64,000 nucleotides of DNA from NCBI GenBank assembly GCA_910585805.1, contig CAJUFB010000001.1, positions 19,696 to 83,695 on the forward strand, in the 5' to 3' direction. Positions 36,719 through 46,007 of the stretch are shown here, in pieces. The notes beneath the pieces were generated by a model. It saw only the letters and a program-made list of their open reading frames with translations. It was not told the origin of the DNA and searched no databases. This DNA comes from an uncultured Acetatifactor sp. (GTDB taxonomy: Bacteria > Bacillota > Clostridia > Lachnospirales > Lachnospiraceae). The translations under genes and the position numbers were made by a program. Positions within the stretch are counted from its first letter, which is position 1, and each line of letters opens with the position of its first letter.

Positions 36719-36762
36719 ACAACCCGGAGGCATCACTGTAAATCATGGCGGTCTGCAAGTAT
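36719..36762. repeat. R2 repeat, copy c (internally deleted)
   Basis: ACAACCCG of the left part joins directly to GGAGGCATCACTGTAAAT and GGCGGTCTGCA of the right part. The missing piece lies between two CCCG tracts of the full element, so a deletion between short direct repeats explains it. Starts two bases after the DtxR-gene stop. Confidence 0.6.
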
Positions 36763-36802
36763 AACAGCTTGTTTCGCCTGTATAAGGAAGTGTCTACAAA
36801 TA

Positions 36803-36885
36803 ACCGCTGCAAGTTTATGGCAATTTTTATTGTATTTCCAGGCTTTTGCCTGAAGCAATTGCAGCAGTTATTTTCCGACAATTCC
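36803..36885. repeat. R3 repeat, copy a
   Basis: Inverted repeat AATAACCGCTGCAA ... TTGCAGCAGTTATT with an inner hairpin (CAGGCTTTTGCCTG), ending in TTTTCCGACAATTCC. The right part recurs inverted at 41936-41985, and the ATTTTCCGACAATTCC-like core at 20652-20676 and 43497-43520. Confidence 0.55.
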
Positions 36886-36901
36886 TAAAGAAACTTATTC
36901 A

Positions 36902-37417
36902 TCATCCTTCCGGCAGGCACACTGTCTCTCCCTGCCGCAGGGATGCCTGCACGTCGATCAGTCTCTGGTTCTCGGATCCCCGGAAAGCAAGTCTGAGATT
37001 TTTCCGCTCTTCCACAAATTCTCCGTCCACCAGCACATCCGTCATGGACAGGATCTGCCGGATCTCTCTTCCGCTCCACCTCAGCAGATCTTTCTCATAA
37101 TCATAGCCGGTATAGCACCATATGTCTTTGTCAGGAAACTGGCTTTTCACTGCCCGGAGAAGCTGCAGCACAGTCCCCCGGTTCTCCGGTTCCATAGGTT
37201 CTCCTCCCAGCACGCTTAACCCCCTGATATGATCCGGAGAAAGAGCCCGGAGGATCTCCCGTTCCGTCTCCTGTGTATATTCCCGGCCGTAGCGGAAATC
37301 CCAGGCCTCACTGTTAAAGCAGCCTTTACATCTGTGGGTACATCCGCTGACAAACAGGGATACCCTTACACCGGGACCGTTTGCCACATCTGTCTTTTTC
37401 ATTGCAGCATAATACAT
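36902..37417 (-). CDS. nrdG: NrdG, anaerobic ribonucleotide reductase activating enzyme
   Basis: 171 residues. Radical-SAM activase that puts the glycyl radical on NrdD under anaerobiosis. The cluster motif is CTHRCKGC (CX3CX2C), followed by FNSEAWDFRYG and LSVLGGEPMEPEN. GGAGG is six bases before ATG 37417; the longer frame start is unlikely. NrdD is not next to it in this window. Confidence 0.93.
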   Translation of the reverse strand: MYYAAMKKTDVANGPGVRVSLFVSGCTHRCKGCFNSEAWDFRYGREYTQETEREILRALSPDHIRGLSVLGGEPMEPENRGTVLQLLRAVKSQFPDKDIWCYTGYDYEKDLLRWSGREIRQILSMTDVLVDGEFVEERKNLRLAFRGSENQRLIDVQASLRQGETVCLPEG

Positions 37418-37420
37418 CGA

Positions 37421-37619
37421 ACACCTCCAACAAACTTTCCGCATCCTCCAAAAATCTTTCATCTCTGTCGCCATACAATTCATCGAAATGAATCACAAAT
37501 CTTTCCAGAATAAATTTCATATCCAGACGGCCATTTCTGACAAACCGCCACTGCTCCTGTAAAGCAGATTTGTATATTGCATTATCGAGGATTTCCTCCG
37601 AAAGAAACAAATCATATAA
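37421..37619 (-). pseudogene. Possible small or remnant ORF upstream of nrdG
   Basis: An open stretch of about 65 codons with protein-like composition (FLSEEILDNAIYKSALQEQW, later MKFILERFVIHFDELYGD). It has no good start: a TTG at 37610 with no ribosome site, an in-frame stop just upstream, and an inner ATG lacking a clear Shine-Dalgarno. It runs on into the nrdG start in another frame. Not recognised; either a leaderless peptide or the end of a lost gene. Confidence 0.25.
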
Positions 37620-37685
37620 ATAATCTCAAAAATCCATGCACGGTCAACTTCATCAATTTGCAGATTATGGCAATCTACGAAATCA

Positions 37686-37720
37686 GGTGTACTGAATCTC
37701 TTTATTCAGTACACCTTTTC
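37686..37720. terminator. Terminator hairpin after the J-domain gene
   Basis: Perfect 12-bp stem GGTGTACTGAAT and complement, six-base loop. The T-tail (TTTTCC) is on the plus strand; on minus, the direction of the J-domain gene, the tail is weak, so it may work both ways or mainly block plus-strand read-through. Confidence 0.6.
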
Positions 37721-37744
37721 CATTTAAACAGTCTTCCGATTTAC

Positions 37745-38518
37745 TCAATAATAATACATCCCATGCCCCCCGCAGCACCCTCCGCCAAGGCAGCATACAT
37801 TGCAGATCATATTGGCGATCACCACCTTCAGGCAGATATTCCCTCCCCCGAAAGTAGGATACCCGTAAGCCGCCTGGCGCTGCTCGTACCAGCTGCCGCC
37901 GCTCTCAAACTGCTGTACCAGACCCCGGTAGTCCCGATTGTCCGGCTCCATGGCGGAAGCGCGTTTCGCGTGGTCCAGAGCCGCCACATTGTTGCCCAGG
38001 CCGGAATGTGCTATGGCGCTGTAGTAATACCACCTGGCGCTCCTGTCACGGCTGTCCATATTATCCAACGTCGTCCTGGCTTCCTTGTAATAACCGTTGC
38101 GGATATAATTGCCCGCGGCACGGAGATACGTATTTTCCTCATACCCCGTACTCTGACCCTGGCCAAAGCCTCCGAAACCGCCAAACCCACCAAATGGCCC
38201 GTACCCAAAACCACCGAAAGGCCCCTCTTCCTGGCCTCCTGCACCGCCGGAACCGCTTCTTCCATACCCTGAACCGCCGTAGGAATTCCCTCCGTATCCG
38301 GAATTTCCATAGCTGCCGCCATACCCGGATGTGCGCTCCTTCATGATCTGCTGATAAGCCCCCTGGATTTCCTTAAATTTCTCCTCCGCCTGGGCTTTAT
38401 TTGGATTATTGACATTGGCATCCGGATGGTATCTTCGGCTCAACGCCTTATATGCCTTTTTTATCTCCTCCTCGGAAGCATTCCTGCTTATCCCGAGTAC
38501 ACTGTACGGATCATACAT
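37745..38518 (-). CDS. J-domain (DnaJ-like) protein with Gly-rich middle and Cys-rich end
   Basis: 257 residues. N-terminal J domain with the Hsp70-activating HPD (RRYHPDANV), a Gly/Tyr/Ser-rich segment (about 65-130), a TPR-like helical stretch (YLRAAGNYIRNGYYKEARTT, then AIAHSGLGNNVAALDHAKRA) and a short C-terminus CNVCCLGGGCCGGHG. Not a full DnaJ: no zinc-finger CxxCxGxG repeats. GAGG precedes ATG 38518. Grouped with DUF5685 and zinc-ribbon genes in the same direction. Confidence 0.85.
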   Translation of the reverse strand: MYDPYSVLGISRNASEEEIKKAYKALSRRYHPDANVNNPNKAQAEEKFKEIQGAYQQIMKERTSGYGGSYGNSGYGGNSYGGSGYGRSGSGGAGGQEEGPFGGFGYGPFGGFGGFGGFGQGQSTGYEENTYLRAAGNYIRNGYYKEARTTLDNMDSRDRSARWYYYSAIAHSGLGNNVAALDHAKRASAMEPDNRDYRGLVQQFESGGSWYEQRQAAYGYPTFGGGNICLKVVIANMICNVCCLGGGCCGGHGMYYY

Positions 38519-38622
38519 ATCTGCCTCTTTTTCCGGGACTGCCGCAATCGGAACCACATATGCAGGATATGCTCCTCAAGGGCTTATCCTGCATAAGATC
38601 ACTTCATCCGCTATCCCAACTT

Positions 38623-38753
38623 ATACTCACAGCCAAAAACATCTGCCAAAATAAATGTATAACAGGCAAGCACTTCCGCCATATAGACCAGACAACCGGC
38701 ATACAATAGAATCTGCGCCTCTATTGTCAAAAACGAATGCGCTCACTCTATAT
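38623..38753. repeat. R1 repeat, copy c
   Basis: Starts ATACTCACAGCCAAAAACAT, carries ATGTATAACAGGCAAGCACTT, an inner hairpin ACAATAGA/TCTATTGT, and ends GCGCTCACTCTATAT. Slightly longer than copy a. It fills the gap between the DUF5685 and J-domain genes. Confidence 0.65.
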
Positions 38754-38758
38754 TCCGC

Positions 38759-39613
38759 TCATTCCGCCTCTGCCGTTCCCGCCGCCTGTCCCTGTCTGCG
38801 TTTTTCCCTGACGGCCTGGTATCTGCACCAGACCCCGGAATACAAAATATTGCGGAGGATTTCCACATTTTCCAGAATGGGAAGCCGCTCAAATTCCTTA
38901 CAGCATTCCGACATCATCATCATCAGTATGGTTTTGCATTCTTCCTCGAAATCAATGCTCTCATACTTCTGCTTCAGAGGGTTCGGCGTCCCTTTTTTGA
39001 TATCCTGCTCTATATCCTCATAGGCATCGCAGAGGTAAATGAACTTTCCCAGGAAAAATCCCAGTCTGCGGAGACTCTCCGCCCACTCGTCCTCCCGCGC
39101 CGCCATCATTTCCGCCATGACCTTGCCAAACAGCCCGCCCAGCGTATCAATATCCGCTCCTTTTGACTTCTCCGCATCCGAAAAATCCCGCATCAGCAGA
39201 TTGAGCTTCCTGATTTTCTCTGCGTAGATCCCTTTCAGCTTCTCTGTCTTCCCCTCCAGAAGCTTTCCGTAGAGCAGCTTCCAGACCTTTCGTTCATCCT
39301 CCCAGTCATCCTGACATTTGTAATAAGCAAACAGCATATTCATGTCAGCGGCATATTCCGTGTATATATTATTCCTTGTCTCATGGCTCTCAAAGGGATG
39401 CGCAACACATTTACAGCTGCCCCGCCGCGTCTGCGGCTCATAAAGCCCTGTCAGCAGGATGGCCAGAAATGTCATGTCGTAACTTAAGGCCATCTGACCG
39501 CAGACTCCGTACTTCCGCTTCAGCTCCCGGCAGATGCCGCAGTAAAACGAATGATATACATCGAATTCCTTGAACTTCATTTCGGCTTTGTTTACAATGA
39601 TATATCCGAACAT
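38759..39613 (-). CDS. DUF5685 family protein
   Basis: 284 residues, all-helical, soluble. Begins MFGYIIVNKAEMKFKEF, has a cysteine pair near the N-terminus (FYCGICRELKRKYG), a second pair (SCKCVAHPF) and a conserved acidic segment (CDAYEDIEQDIKKGTPNPL) that resembles the second Asp-rich motif of isoprenoid synthases. Function unknown. The cysteines could bind a metal. Next to the J-domain gene, a pairing I recall as common in this family of bacteria but could not check. Confidence 0.75.
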   Translation of the reverse strand: MFGYIIVNKAEMKFKEFDVYHSFYCGICRELKRKYGVCGQMALSYDMTFLAILLTGLYEPQTRRGSCKCVAHPFESHETRNNIYTEYAADMNMLFAYYKCQDDWEDERKVWKLLYGKLLEGKTEKLKGIYAEKIRKLNLLMRDFSDAEKSKGADIDTLGGLFGKVMAEMMAAREDEWAESLRRLGFFLGKFIYLCDAYEDIEQDIKKGTPNPLKQKYESIDFEEECKTILMMMMSECCKEFERLPILENVEILRNILYSGVWCRYQAVREKRRQGQAAGTAEAE

Positions 39614-39693
39614 CTAAACCTCCGTGTTATCGAAGCAGCCTGTTTTGTTTCCTGTGTTTTTCCCGCCGCCATATTCGGAATCGTCCCGGCGCC

Positions 39694-40086
39694 TCAGCTT
39701 TTTTTGATGAATTCGTTTCCGCACTTTCTGCAGCTGATGGCAATCCTGCCTCTGCCCCTGGGCACCCGGATCTTCTGTCTGCAATTAGGACATCTGTAGA
39801 TGTGATAAGTCTTTCTCTGTCCCCATTCCCTTTTCTTTTTGATGAAAAATCCTCTGACTTTCATCTTCTGCTTCAGAAACTGCTGATTCTCCGCAGAACG
39901 TTTGCTGATATTTCTGGAAAACATGCGATAATAAGCAAAAACCATTATGACGGTAGCCAGTATGTAAAAAACCCCTCCGCCCAAAAAAGAAATGATAAGA
40001 CATACGAATGCTACAGCAAGCAAAAACTGGTTCAGATTGTCGTTCCCGTAACGCCCCCACATAAAGCGCTGCATTTTTTCTCTCAT
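39694..40086 (-). CDS. Two-helix membrane protein with C-terminal zinc ribbon
   Basis: 130 residues. Two membrane helices close together (FLLAVAFVCLIISFLGGG and FYILATVIMVFAYYRMF), a basic linker, then a zinc ribbon: CPNC and CRKC 19 residues apart (YRCPNCRQKI ... ISCRKCGNEF). GGAGG eight bases before ATG 40086. Function unknown; a ribbon on the cytosolic face suggests binding of nucleic acid or protein at the membrane. Confidence 0.8.
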   Translation of the reverse strand: MREKMQRFMWGRYGNDNLNQFLLAVAFVCLIISFLGGGVFYILATVIMVFAYYRMFSRNISKRSAENQQFLKQKMKVRGFFIKKKREWGQRKTYHIYRCPNCRQKIRVPRGRGRIAISCRKCGNEFIKKS

Positions 40087-40240
40087 ATCTTCTGCCTCCC
40101 GACAGACAATGCTTCCCGCATCCGCGGATCTTCCATTGCCGTGAATCAATATAAATGAACAGCTGACATGTTACATTTTAAACTTTTTTCAGGGAAATAC
40201 AATAAAATAAGTATAAATAAATGTGAAAAAACATACAAAA

Positions 40241-40276
40241 CGCGGCTTCCGGTCCCAAAACAGCCCGTCAGCCGCG
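40241..40276 (-). terminator. Terminator downstream of tldE
   Basis: CGCGGCT (40241-40247) pairs with AGCCGCG (40270-40276); minus strand then reads TTTTG. The remaining bases to tldE hold a palindrome GTTCAGAT/ATCTGAAC (about 40360-40378) of unknown role. Confidence 0.6.
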
Positions 40277-40381
40277 CTTCCATCACCTGAAAGTTTTACA
40301 GATACCTTACCGCATCCCCAATCTATCTACTGGGAACCACGTAATCCCTCTCGTTCAGATCATATCTGAACTGCTGCTTCC

Positions 40382-41809
40382 TTACTCTTCCTTCCCGGCC
40401 ACGGCAAGATTTCTGACCATTACGGAAGGCGAACCGTATTTTCCGCGTATAAAATCCAGGTCATCCCCCAGCTTTTCCACTTCCTTCAGCAGGTCAAAGA
40501 AATTGCCGGATACAGTGAAATTCTTCACGGGAGCGCCCTTTTTGCCGTCTGTGATCAGGAAGCCCTTGGACGCCAGGGAGAAATCACCTGTGACGGGGTT
40601 CGCTCCCGCATGGAGTCCCATAAGCTCTGTCACATAGATCCCTTCTCCCGCCAGCGCAAAAAGCCCTTCGGGGATTTTCTTTGCCGCGCCATCTGCCGCT
40701 TCACTCTGCTCTTTTTCCGCAGGCCGGATGTAAAATGTATACGGGCTGACGCCGATTACCGAGGCATATGACAGCCTGCCCGCATTTCCGGTGGACTTTA
40801 CGCCCGCATTTGCAGCAGTCTTCAGATTGTGAAGCAGGGTAGACAGAACACCGCCCTCCACTACATTTTTCGCACAGGCGGCAACACCTTCCCCGTCAAA
40901 GGTTCTTTTCATTACGCTGTCAGGATACATGGGGTCGTCCACAATGGTAATGATATCGGCGGCAATCTTCTCGCCCTCTTTTCCGTTCAGAAGAGACATG
41001 CCCTTCTGGGCTTCCTCGGCGGAAAATACGGACGCATAGGTCTGGAGCAGGGTAGCCATGGCTTTATTGGAAAAAATCACCGTATACTTCCCGCTGAGCA
41101 CACTCTCTGCCCCTATGGTGGATACCGCGTCCTCCACGGCTTCCTCCGCGATGGCCTTTATGTCGAAATCCTTCAGATCGCCCATCTTGTTCTTGAAGCC
41201 GTCATACATTTCGCCGCCGTCCGACACCAGCGGTATGGCATAGCACATGGAGCAGGATATCCTGTCTTCCAGATCCAGGCCATTTGAATTGCAGAGCGCG
41301 TATTTTTCACTGCTGTAGGCCATGTATGCCTGGGTTCCGTCCGTTACCCTTGAATCTGCCTGATAAAGTTCCTTCTGAAGCGCCAGTGCCGCATCGGTAA
41401 GCTCGGCGCCGGAAGGCACTGCCATACCTTTTTCCTCAAGTACGGCATAGGTGTCGCCCTGCCGGTGGATAAAGGCTTTCTCCTCACTCTCTATGGATCC
41501 GGCATTGTCCATTGCTCGCAGCACAAGAGACTTTGCCTCCTCTTCTGTTCTGTTTTCCGTAGAGGCGTATCCGGCTTTTCCGTTTACTACACAGCGGAAG
41601 CAGATCCCCATACGATCTTCCGTGCTGTAGCCCTTTACCTCTTCCCTGAATATCTCTACGGAAACGGATTCGCTCTCCGTATAATATAACTCATAATCCG
41701 CGATCTGATTTTCCACAGCATATCTGACCACGGCTTCCTTAAATTCCTGATATGTCATCCTGATACCCATACCTTTCCGCAGCCTGCAAATCTCCGATGC
41801 CAAAGCCAT
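40382..41809 (-). CDS. TldE/PmbA-type metallopeptidase partner
   Basis: About 475 residues of the TldD/PmbA family. It lacks the HExxH of TldD, as TldE subunits do, and has the family's C-terminal features (FSLASKGFLI, VSGNFFDLLKEVEKLGDDL). With TldD it forms a heterodimeric protease that unfolds and cleaves small peptides. Start uncertain: GGGGAG favours ATG 41809, family similarity begins at MTYQEFKEAVV (41758), and the frame is open to 41851. Confidence 0.87.
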   Translation of the reverse strand: MALASEICRLRKGMGIRMTYQEFKEAVVRYAVENQIADYELYYTESESVSVEIFREEVKGYSTEDRMGICFRCVVNGKAGYASTENRTEEEAKSLVLRAMDNAGSIESEEKAFIHRQGDTYAVLEEKGMAVPSGAELTDAALALQKELYQADSRVTDGTQAYMAYSSEKYALCNSNGLDLEDRISCSMCYAIPLVSDGGEMYDGFKNKMGDLKDFDIKAIAEEAVEDAVSTIGAESVLSGKYTVIFSNKAMATLLQTYASVFSAEEAQKGMSLLNGKEGEKIAADIITIVDDPMYPDSVMKRTFDGEGVAACAKNVVEGGVLSTLLHNLKTAANAGVKSTGNAGRLSYASVIGVSPYTFYIRPAEKEQSEAADGAAKKIPEGLFALAGEGIYVTELMGLHAGANPVTGDFSLASKGFLITDGKKGAPVKNFTVSGNFFDLLKEVEKLGDDLDFIRGKYGSPSVMVRNLAVAGKEE

Positions 41810-41935
41810 GCTTTCTCCCCGGGAAACCACAGGCACACTCTTTGAGCGCATATAATGATCACTTACATATTTTCTTTATTTTGTTTTTTTCCTGTCGGTA
41901 CAGCAGCTTGCTGTAACTTGCCGCAACTCGTTTCT

Positions 41936-41985
41936 TCTCTCGGAATCGTCGGATAATAACTGCTGCGATCTGCTCCGGCAAAAGC
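41936..41985. repeat. R3 repeat, copy b (inverted)
   Basis: Reads on the minus strand GGCTTTTGCCGGAGCAGATC then GCAGCAGTTATTATCCGACG, close to the right half of R3 copy a. Fills the gap between tldD and tldE. Confidence 0.5.
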
Positions 41986-41995
41986 CCGTACTTCC

Positions 41996-43375
41996 TTACC
42001 GTCCCCCTACCACAATGGAAGAAACCCTGATCAGCGGCTGTCCCACATCCGTAGGAATACTGCCGGAGGAAGCGCCGCACATACCCTGGGCCCTTGCCAC
42101 ATTCTTCCCTACCATATCGATGTTCATCAGAACCTCAGAGCCCTTGCCGATGAGACTGGCGCCCCGGACAGGCTCACAAATCTCACCGTTGCGGATGACA
42201 TAACCCTCGTCTACGGAAAAGTTAAACTGGCCCGTTACGGGATTCACTGAGCCGCCGCCCATGCTTTTGGCATAAAGGCCGTATTCTATGGAGGCAATAA
42301 TATCTTTGTCCTCATCCTGTCCGGCCGCTATGTAGGTATTGGTCATGCGGGAGGTTGGCTCATAGCTGTAGCTCTGGCGCCTGGAATTGCCGGTGGACGC
42401 CATGCCCATCCTGCGCCCGTTTAATTTATCCACCATATAGCTCTTCAGGATGCCATTCTCGATGAGCACATTTTTCTGTGCAGGTGTCCCCTCATCGTCG
42501 ATATTCATGGACCCCCAGGAATTGGGGATGGTGCCGTCGTCGATGGCCGTCACTTTGGTATTGGCGATCCGGGTTCCCAGTTTGCCCGCAAATTGTGACT
42601 GGCCCAGAGCTACGGAGGATGCCTCCAGGGAATGTCCGCAGGCCTCGTGGAAGATCACGTCCCCGAACCCGTTTTCGATAGCCACTGGCATGGTACCGGC
42701 CTTGATGTATCCCGCGTGCAGCATGGTAACCGCCTGCCGGGAAGCCTCCCTGCCAAGCTCTTTCGGGTCATATTCGGAAAAAAGCTCCAGCCCTTTCCTT
42801 GCCCCATGGTTTACGCCGCCGTCCTGATTCTCTCCGTCTTTGCTTGCAATAGAACTCGCCAGAACTCTGCTGCGAATCTGCCTGTCCTGAGCAAACAGGC
42901 CCTCACTTGTGGCAATGAGAATGTTATGGTCCACTTCGGCAAAGATTCCCCGCACCTGGCTGATTTCCTCGCTGTAGTCCTTTGCCGCCAGACATGCTTC
43001 CCGTATATATTCAATTTTCTCCGCATTGGCAACACCTGCAGGCACGATCTTCACCGGATGGATATCCCCGAACAGGCGCTCCCGCAGACAGATATCCTGT
43101 ACCACCGCCGTGCCTGTGAGAGCATCCGCCACTCTTGATGCACAGTCCAGCAAAGCCTCCGGGGCCAGGGAAGATGCGGAACCTGATACACACCGCGTCC
43201 CCTTGAAAATACGGACACCCACGCCGGAAACCACCGCGTCCGCAATCTTATCCGTTTTGCCGGATATGATAGTGATACTCTTATTCAGAGTGTGCTCCGC
43301 GAAAACCTCTGCATAGTCGGCACCTGTGGCAAGAGCGCGTCTTAAAGCTTCTTTTACCAATTCTCTTGATAACAT
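41996..43375 (-). CDS. tldD: TldD-type zinc metallopeptidase
   Basis: 459 residues. The zinc motif is HEACGH in VIFHEACGHSLEASSVA at about 240, followed by the conserved DDGTIPNSWGS and the C-terminal GQFNFSVDEGYVIRNGE. Works with the adjacent TldE homologue. Confidence 0.93.
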   Translation of the reverse strand: MLSRELVKEALRRALATGADYAEVFAEHTLNKSITIISGKTDKIADAVVSGVGVRIFKGTRCVSGSASSLAPEALLDCASRVADALTGTAVVQDICLRERLFGDIHPVKIVPAGVANAEKIEYIREACLAAKDYSEEISQVRGIFAEVDHNILIATSEGLFAQDRQIRSRVLASSIASKDGENQDGGVNHGARKGLELFSEYDPKELGREASRQAVTMLHAGYIKAGTMPVAIENGFGDVIFHEACGHSLEASSVALGQSQFAGKLGTRIANTKVTAIDDGTIPNSWGSMNIDDEGTPAQKNVLIENGILKSYMVDKLNGRRMGMASTGNSRRQSYSYEPTSRMTNTYIAAGQDEDKDIIASIEYGLYAKSMGGGSVNPVTGQFNFSVDEGYVIRNGEICEPVRGASLIGKGSEVLMNIDMVGKNVARAQGMCGASSGSIPTDVGQPLIRVSSIVVGGR

Positions 43376-43392
43376 ATAAAACCTCCCAAATT

Positions 43393-43490
43393 AAGCTCGT
43401 GAGCGCGCTCATATGCCCCTTTTCTCCCTCGTGACAGGACCAAAGCGGATCCTGTGAAAAGATCACATTACAGAAGCGCTCACTTGTTAT
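43393..43490. repeat. R1 repeat, copy f (inverted, left end lost)
   Basis: On the minus strand: ATAACAAGTGAGCGCTTCTG at one end and ATGAGCGCGCTCACGAGCTT at the other, as in R1. The outer ATACTC half is replaced by an R3 core (43497-43520). Confidence 0.5.
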
Positions 43491-43566
43491 TTATTTAGGA
43501 ATTGTCGGAAAACAGCCGGTATTTGAAGACAATTCCTTACCATCCGCAAAAGGATCGGATAATAAA

Positions 43567-43604
43567 GAATCCCCTGCCGATATCACCGAACGGCCAGGGG
43601 ATTC
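43567..43604 (-). terminator. Terminator of pnp
   Basis: GAATCCCCTG (43567-43576) pairs with CAGGGGATTC (43595-43604); minus strand ends in TTTATT. Seven bases after the pnp stop. Confidence 0.8.
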
Positions 43605-43611
43605 CCGATCT

Positions 43612-45702
43612 CTATTTCTGAGCCACATCCTTCATGGAGAAGCTGATCCTGCCCATTCTGTCCTTGCCCAGGCAGACTACCGTCACCACGTCGCCAAGGG
43701 TCAGGACATCCTCCACACGGTTGATCCTCTCCCTTGCAATCTTGGAGATGTGGACCATGCCTTCCTTGCCGGGAGCAAATTCAATGAATGCACCGAATTC
43801 CTTGATGCTGACCACCTTGCCCTTGAAGATCTGGCCCTCCTCAAAATCTGTGACGATCATCTGGATCATCTCCACAGCCTTGTCCATCATGGCTTTGTCG
43901 GTACCGCATACGGATACATTGCCGTCGTCAGTGATGTCAATCTTAACCCCTGTACGGGCGATGATCTCGTTAATGGTCTTTCCTCTCTGGCCTACCACAT
44001 CCCCGATTTTCTCCGGATCGATCTGGATGGAAATGATCTTCGGCGCATACGCGCCAACCTCTGGCCTGGGGGCCGAGATTGCCGGCTTCATGCAGTTGTC
44101 CATGATGAAAAGCCTGGCCTCGCGGCATCTTGCGATAGCGCCCTCCACAATAGGCCTGGTCAGTCCATGGATCTTGATATCCATCTGGATAGCGGTGATG
44201 CCTTCCGCAGTACCTGTCACCTTGAAATCCATATCCCCGAAGAAGTCCTCCAGTCCCTGGATATCCGTCAGCAGCACATAGTCGTCGTCCGTCTCTCCCG
44301 TCACCAGTCCGCAGGAAATACCGGCCACCATCTTTCTGATGGGCACGCCTGCCGCCATCAGTGACATACAGGAAGCGCAGGTGGATGCCATGGATGTGGA
44401 GCCGTTGGACTCAAAGGTCTCGGACACGGTGCGGATCGCATAAGGAAACTCTTCCTCGCTGGGAAGCACCGGGATCAGCGCCCTCTCCGCCAGCGCACCA
44501 TGACCGATCTCGCGCCTTCCGGGTCCGCGGGAAGGCTTTGTCTCACCCACGGAATAGGAGGGGAAATTATAGTGATGCATATAACGCTTGCTTACTTCAT
44601 TTTCGTCCAGCCCGTCGATCTTCTGCTGCTCGGACAGAGGAGCCAGGGTGCATACATTGCAGATCTGGGTCTGCCCGCGGGTAAACATGGCGGAACCATG
44701 CACCCTGGGAATGATATCAACCTCCGCGGCCAGAGGACGGATCTGGGTGATCGCCCGCCCGTCAGGACGTTTATGATCCTTCAGAATCATCTTGCGCACT
44801 GTCTTCTTCTCATACTGGTACACAGCCTCGCCCAGGATTGCCAGCCAGTCCTCTTTTTCGGCAAATGCCTCTTCCAGCCTGGCGGTAACATTCCTGATAT
44901 TTTCTTCTCTGGTCTGCTTATCATCCGAAAATACGGCTACTTCCATCTCTTCGGGCGGAACCAGACGCCTGATCTCCTCAAACATTTCCTCCGGTATGGC
45001 ACAGCTTGTATAGGTATGCTTGGGCTTGCCAACCTCCGCCACAATTTTATCAATGAAAGCGATAATCGTCTGGTTGATCTCATGGGCTTTATAGATAGCC
45101 TCGATCATCTTCGCCTCCGGAATCTCGTTTGCTCCGGCTTCGATCATAATCACCTTTTCCCTGGTGGATGCAACGGTCAGATTAAGGTCGCCGTTCTTCC
45201 ACTCTTCCTGGGAAGGATTGATGATGAACATGCCGTCTACCATCCCCATCTGCGTCATGGCACAGGGACCGTCAAAAGGGATATCCGAAATACAGGTTGC
45301 AATGGCCGCGCCCAGCATTGCCACCAGTTCCGGGCGGCATGCGGGATCCACGCTCATTACCATATTGTTCAATGTCACGTCATTGCGGTAATCCTTGGGG
45401 AACAGCGGGCGCATGGGTCTGTCAATGACACGGCTGGTCAGAATGGCATTCTCGCTTGCCTTGCCCTCTCTTTTGTTGAAGCCGCCGGGAATCTTCCCTA
45501 CAGCATACATCTTCTCCTCATACTCCACACTTAAAGGGAAGAAATCAATCCCCTCCCTGGGTTTCTCGGATGCGGTCGCGGTAGAAAGCACAACCGTATC
45601 TCCGTAATGCATAAACGCACATCCGTTAGCCTGCTTGCCCACGCGGTTAATGTCAACCTTCAGCGTGCGCCCCGCCAGTTCCATCTCATAAGTCTGATAC
45701 AT
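43612..45702 (-). CDS. pnp: PNPase, polynucleotide phosphorylase
   Basis: 696 residues. 3'-5' phosphorolytic exoribonuclease of the degradosome. Two RNase PH domains (REGIDFFPLSVEYEE, RPMRPLFPKDYRN; FTRGQTQ, GPGRREIGHGALAERAL), then KH (IGDVVGQRGKTINEI) and S1 (GKVVSIKEFGAFIEF). The frame opens further upstream but MYQTYEMELAGRTLKV is the family start and has GGAGGAG before it. Follows rpsO, the usual arrangement. Confidence 0.96.
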   Translation of the reverse strand: MYQTYEMELAGRTLKVDINRVGKQANGCAFMHYGDTVVLSTATASEKPREGIDFFPLSVEYEEKMYAVGKIPGGFNKREGKASENAILTSRVIDRPMRPLFPKDYRNDVTLNNMVMSVDPACRPELVAMLGAAIATCISDIPFDGPCAMTQMGMVDGMFIINPSQEEWKNGDLNLTVASTREKVIMIEAGANEIPEAKMIEAIYKAHEINQTIIAFIDKIVAEVGKPKHTYTSCAIPEEMFEEIRRLVPPEEMEVAVFSDDKQTREENIRNVTARLEEAFAEKEDWLAILGEAVYQYEKKTVRKMILKDHKRPDGRAITQIRPLAAEVDIIPRVHGSAMFTRGQTQICNVCTLAPLSEQQKIDGLDENEVSKRYMHHYNFPSYSVGETKPSRGPGRREIGHGALAERALIPVLPSEEEFPYAIRTVSETFESNGSTSMASTCASCMSLMAAGVPIRKMVAGISCGLVTGETDDDYVLLTDIQGLEDFFGDMDFKVTGTAEGITAIQMDIKIHGLTRPIVEGAIARCREARLFIMDNCMKPAISAPRPEVGAYAPKIISIQIDPEKIGDVVGQRGKTINEIIARTGVKIDITDDGNVSVCGTDKAMMDKAVEMIQMIVTDFEEGQIFKGKVVSIKEFGAFIEFAPGKEGMVHISKIARERINRVEDVLTLGDVVTVVCLGKDRMGRISFSMKDVAQK

Positions 45703-45955
45703 ATGATCTTCTCCTCCATTCCGCCGTCTCTGACGGCCTCTTCCATTCAGGAATCGTCCGACACACCTGCCGTCCCACCTGCCAAAACACGACACCTCAG
45801 CCCAACCGCCCAGCGCCGCACGGGAATAGAAGGCGCCGAAACTACTGAAAAAGCAATGAAAAGTATCTTCTCACACCCTTTTCAGCGGTCTCGGAACATT
45901 CTTCTGTCCCCGTGAACAAAAGGCCACACTCCGCATGCCCTCTGTTTCCATAAAT

Positions 45956-45994
45956 AAGCAGACCTAAATTGCGCCGGCAACTCAAGTCTGCTTT
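45956..45994 (-). terminator. Terminator or attenuator between rpsO and pnp
   Basis: On minus: AGCAGACTTGAGTTGC, loop CGGC, GCAATTTAGGTCTGCT; a 16-bp stem with G-U pairs, then TATTTATGG. The weak T-run suggests partial read-through into pnp. Confidence 0.6.
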
Positions 45995-46007
45995 CTTTAT
46001 AATCTGT

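Noticed and set aside
40310..40381. Short protein-like stretch after tldE (QQFRYDLNERDYVVPSR on minus)
   Set aside because: No start codon or ribosome site in that frame; part of it comes from a palindrome, so not called as a gene.
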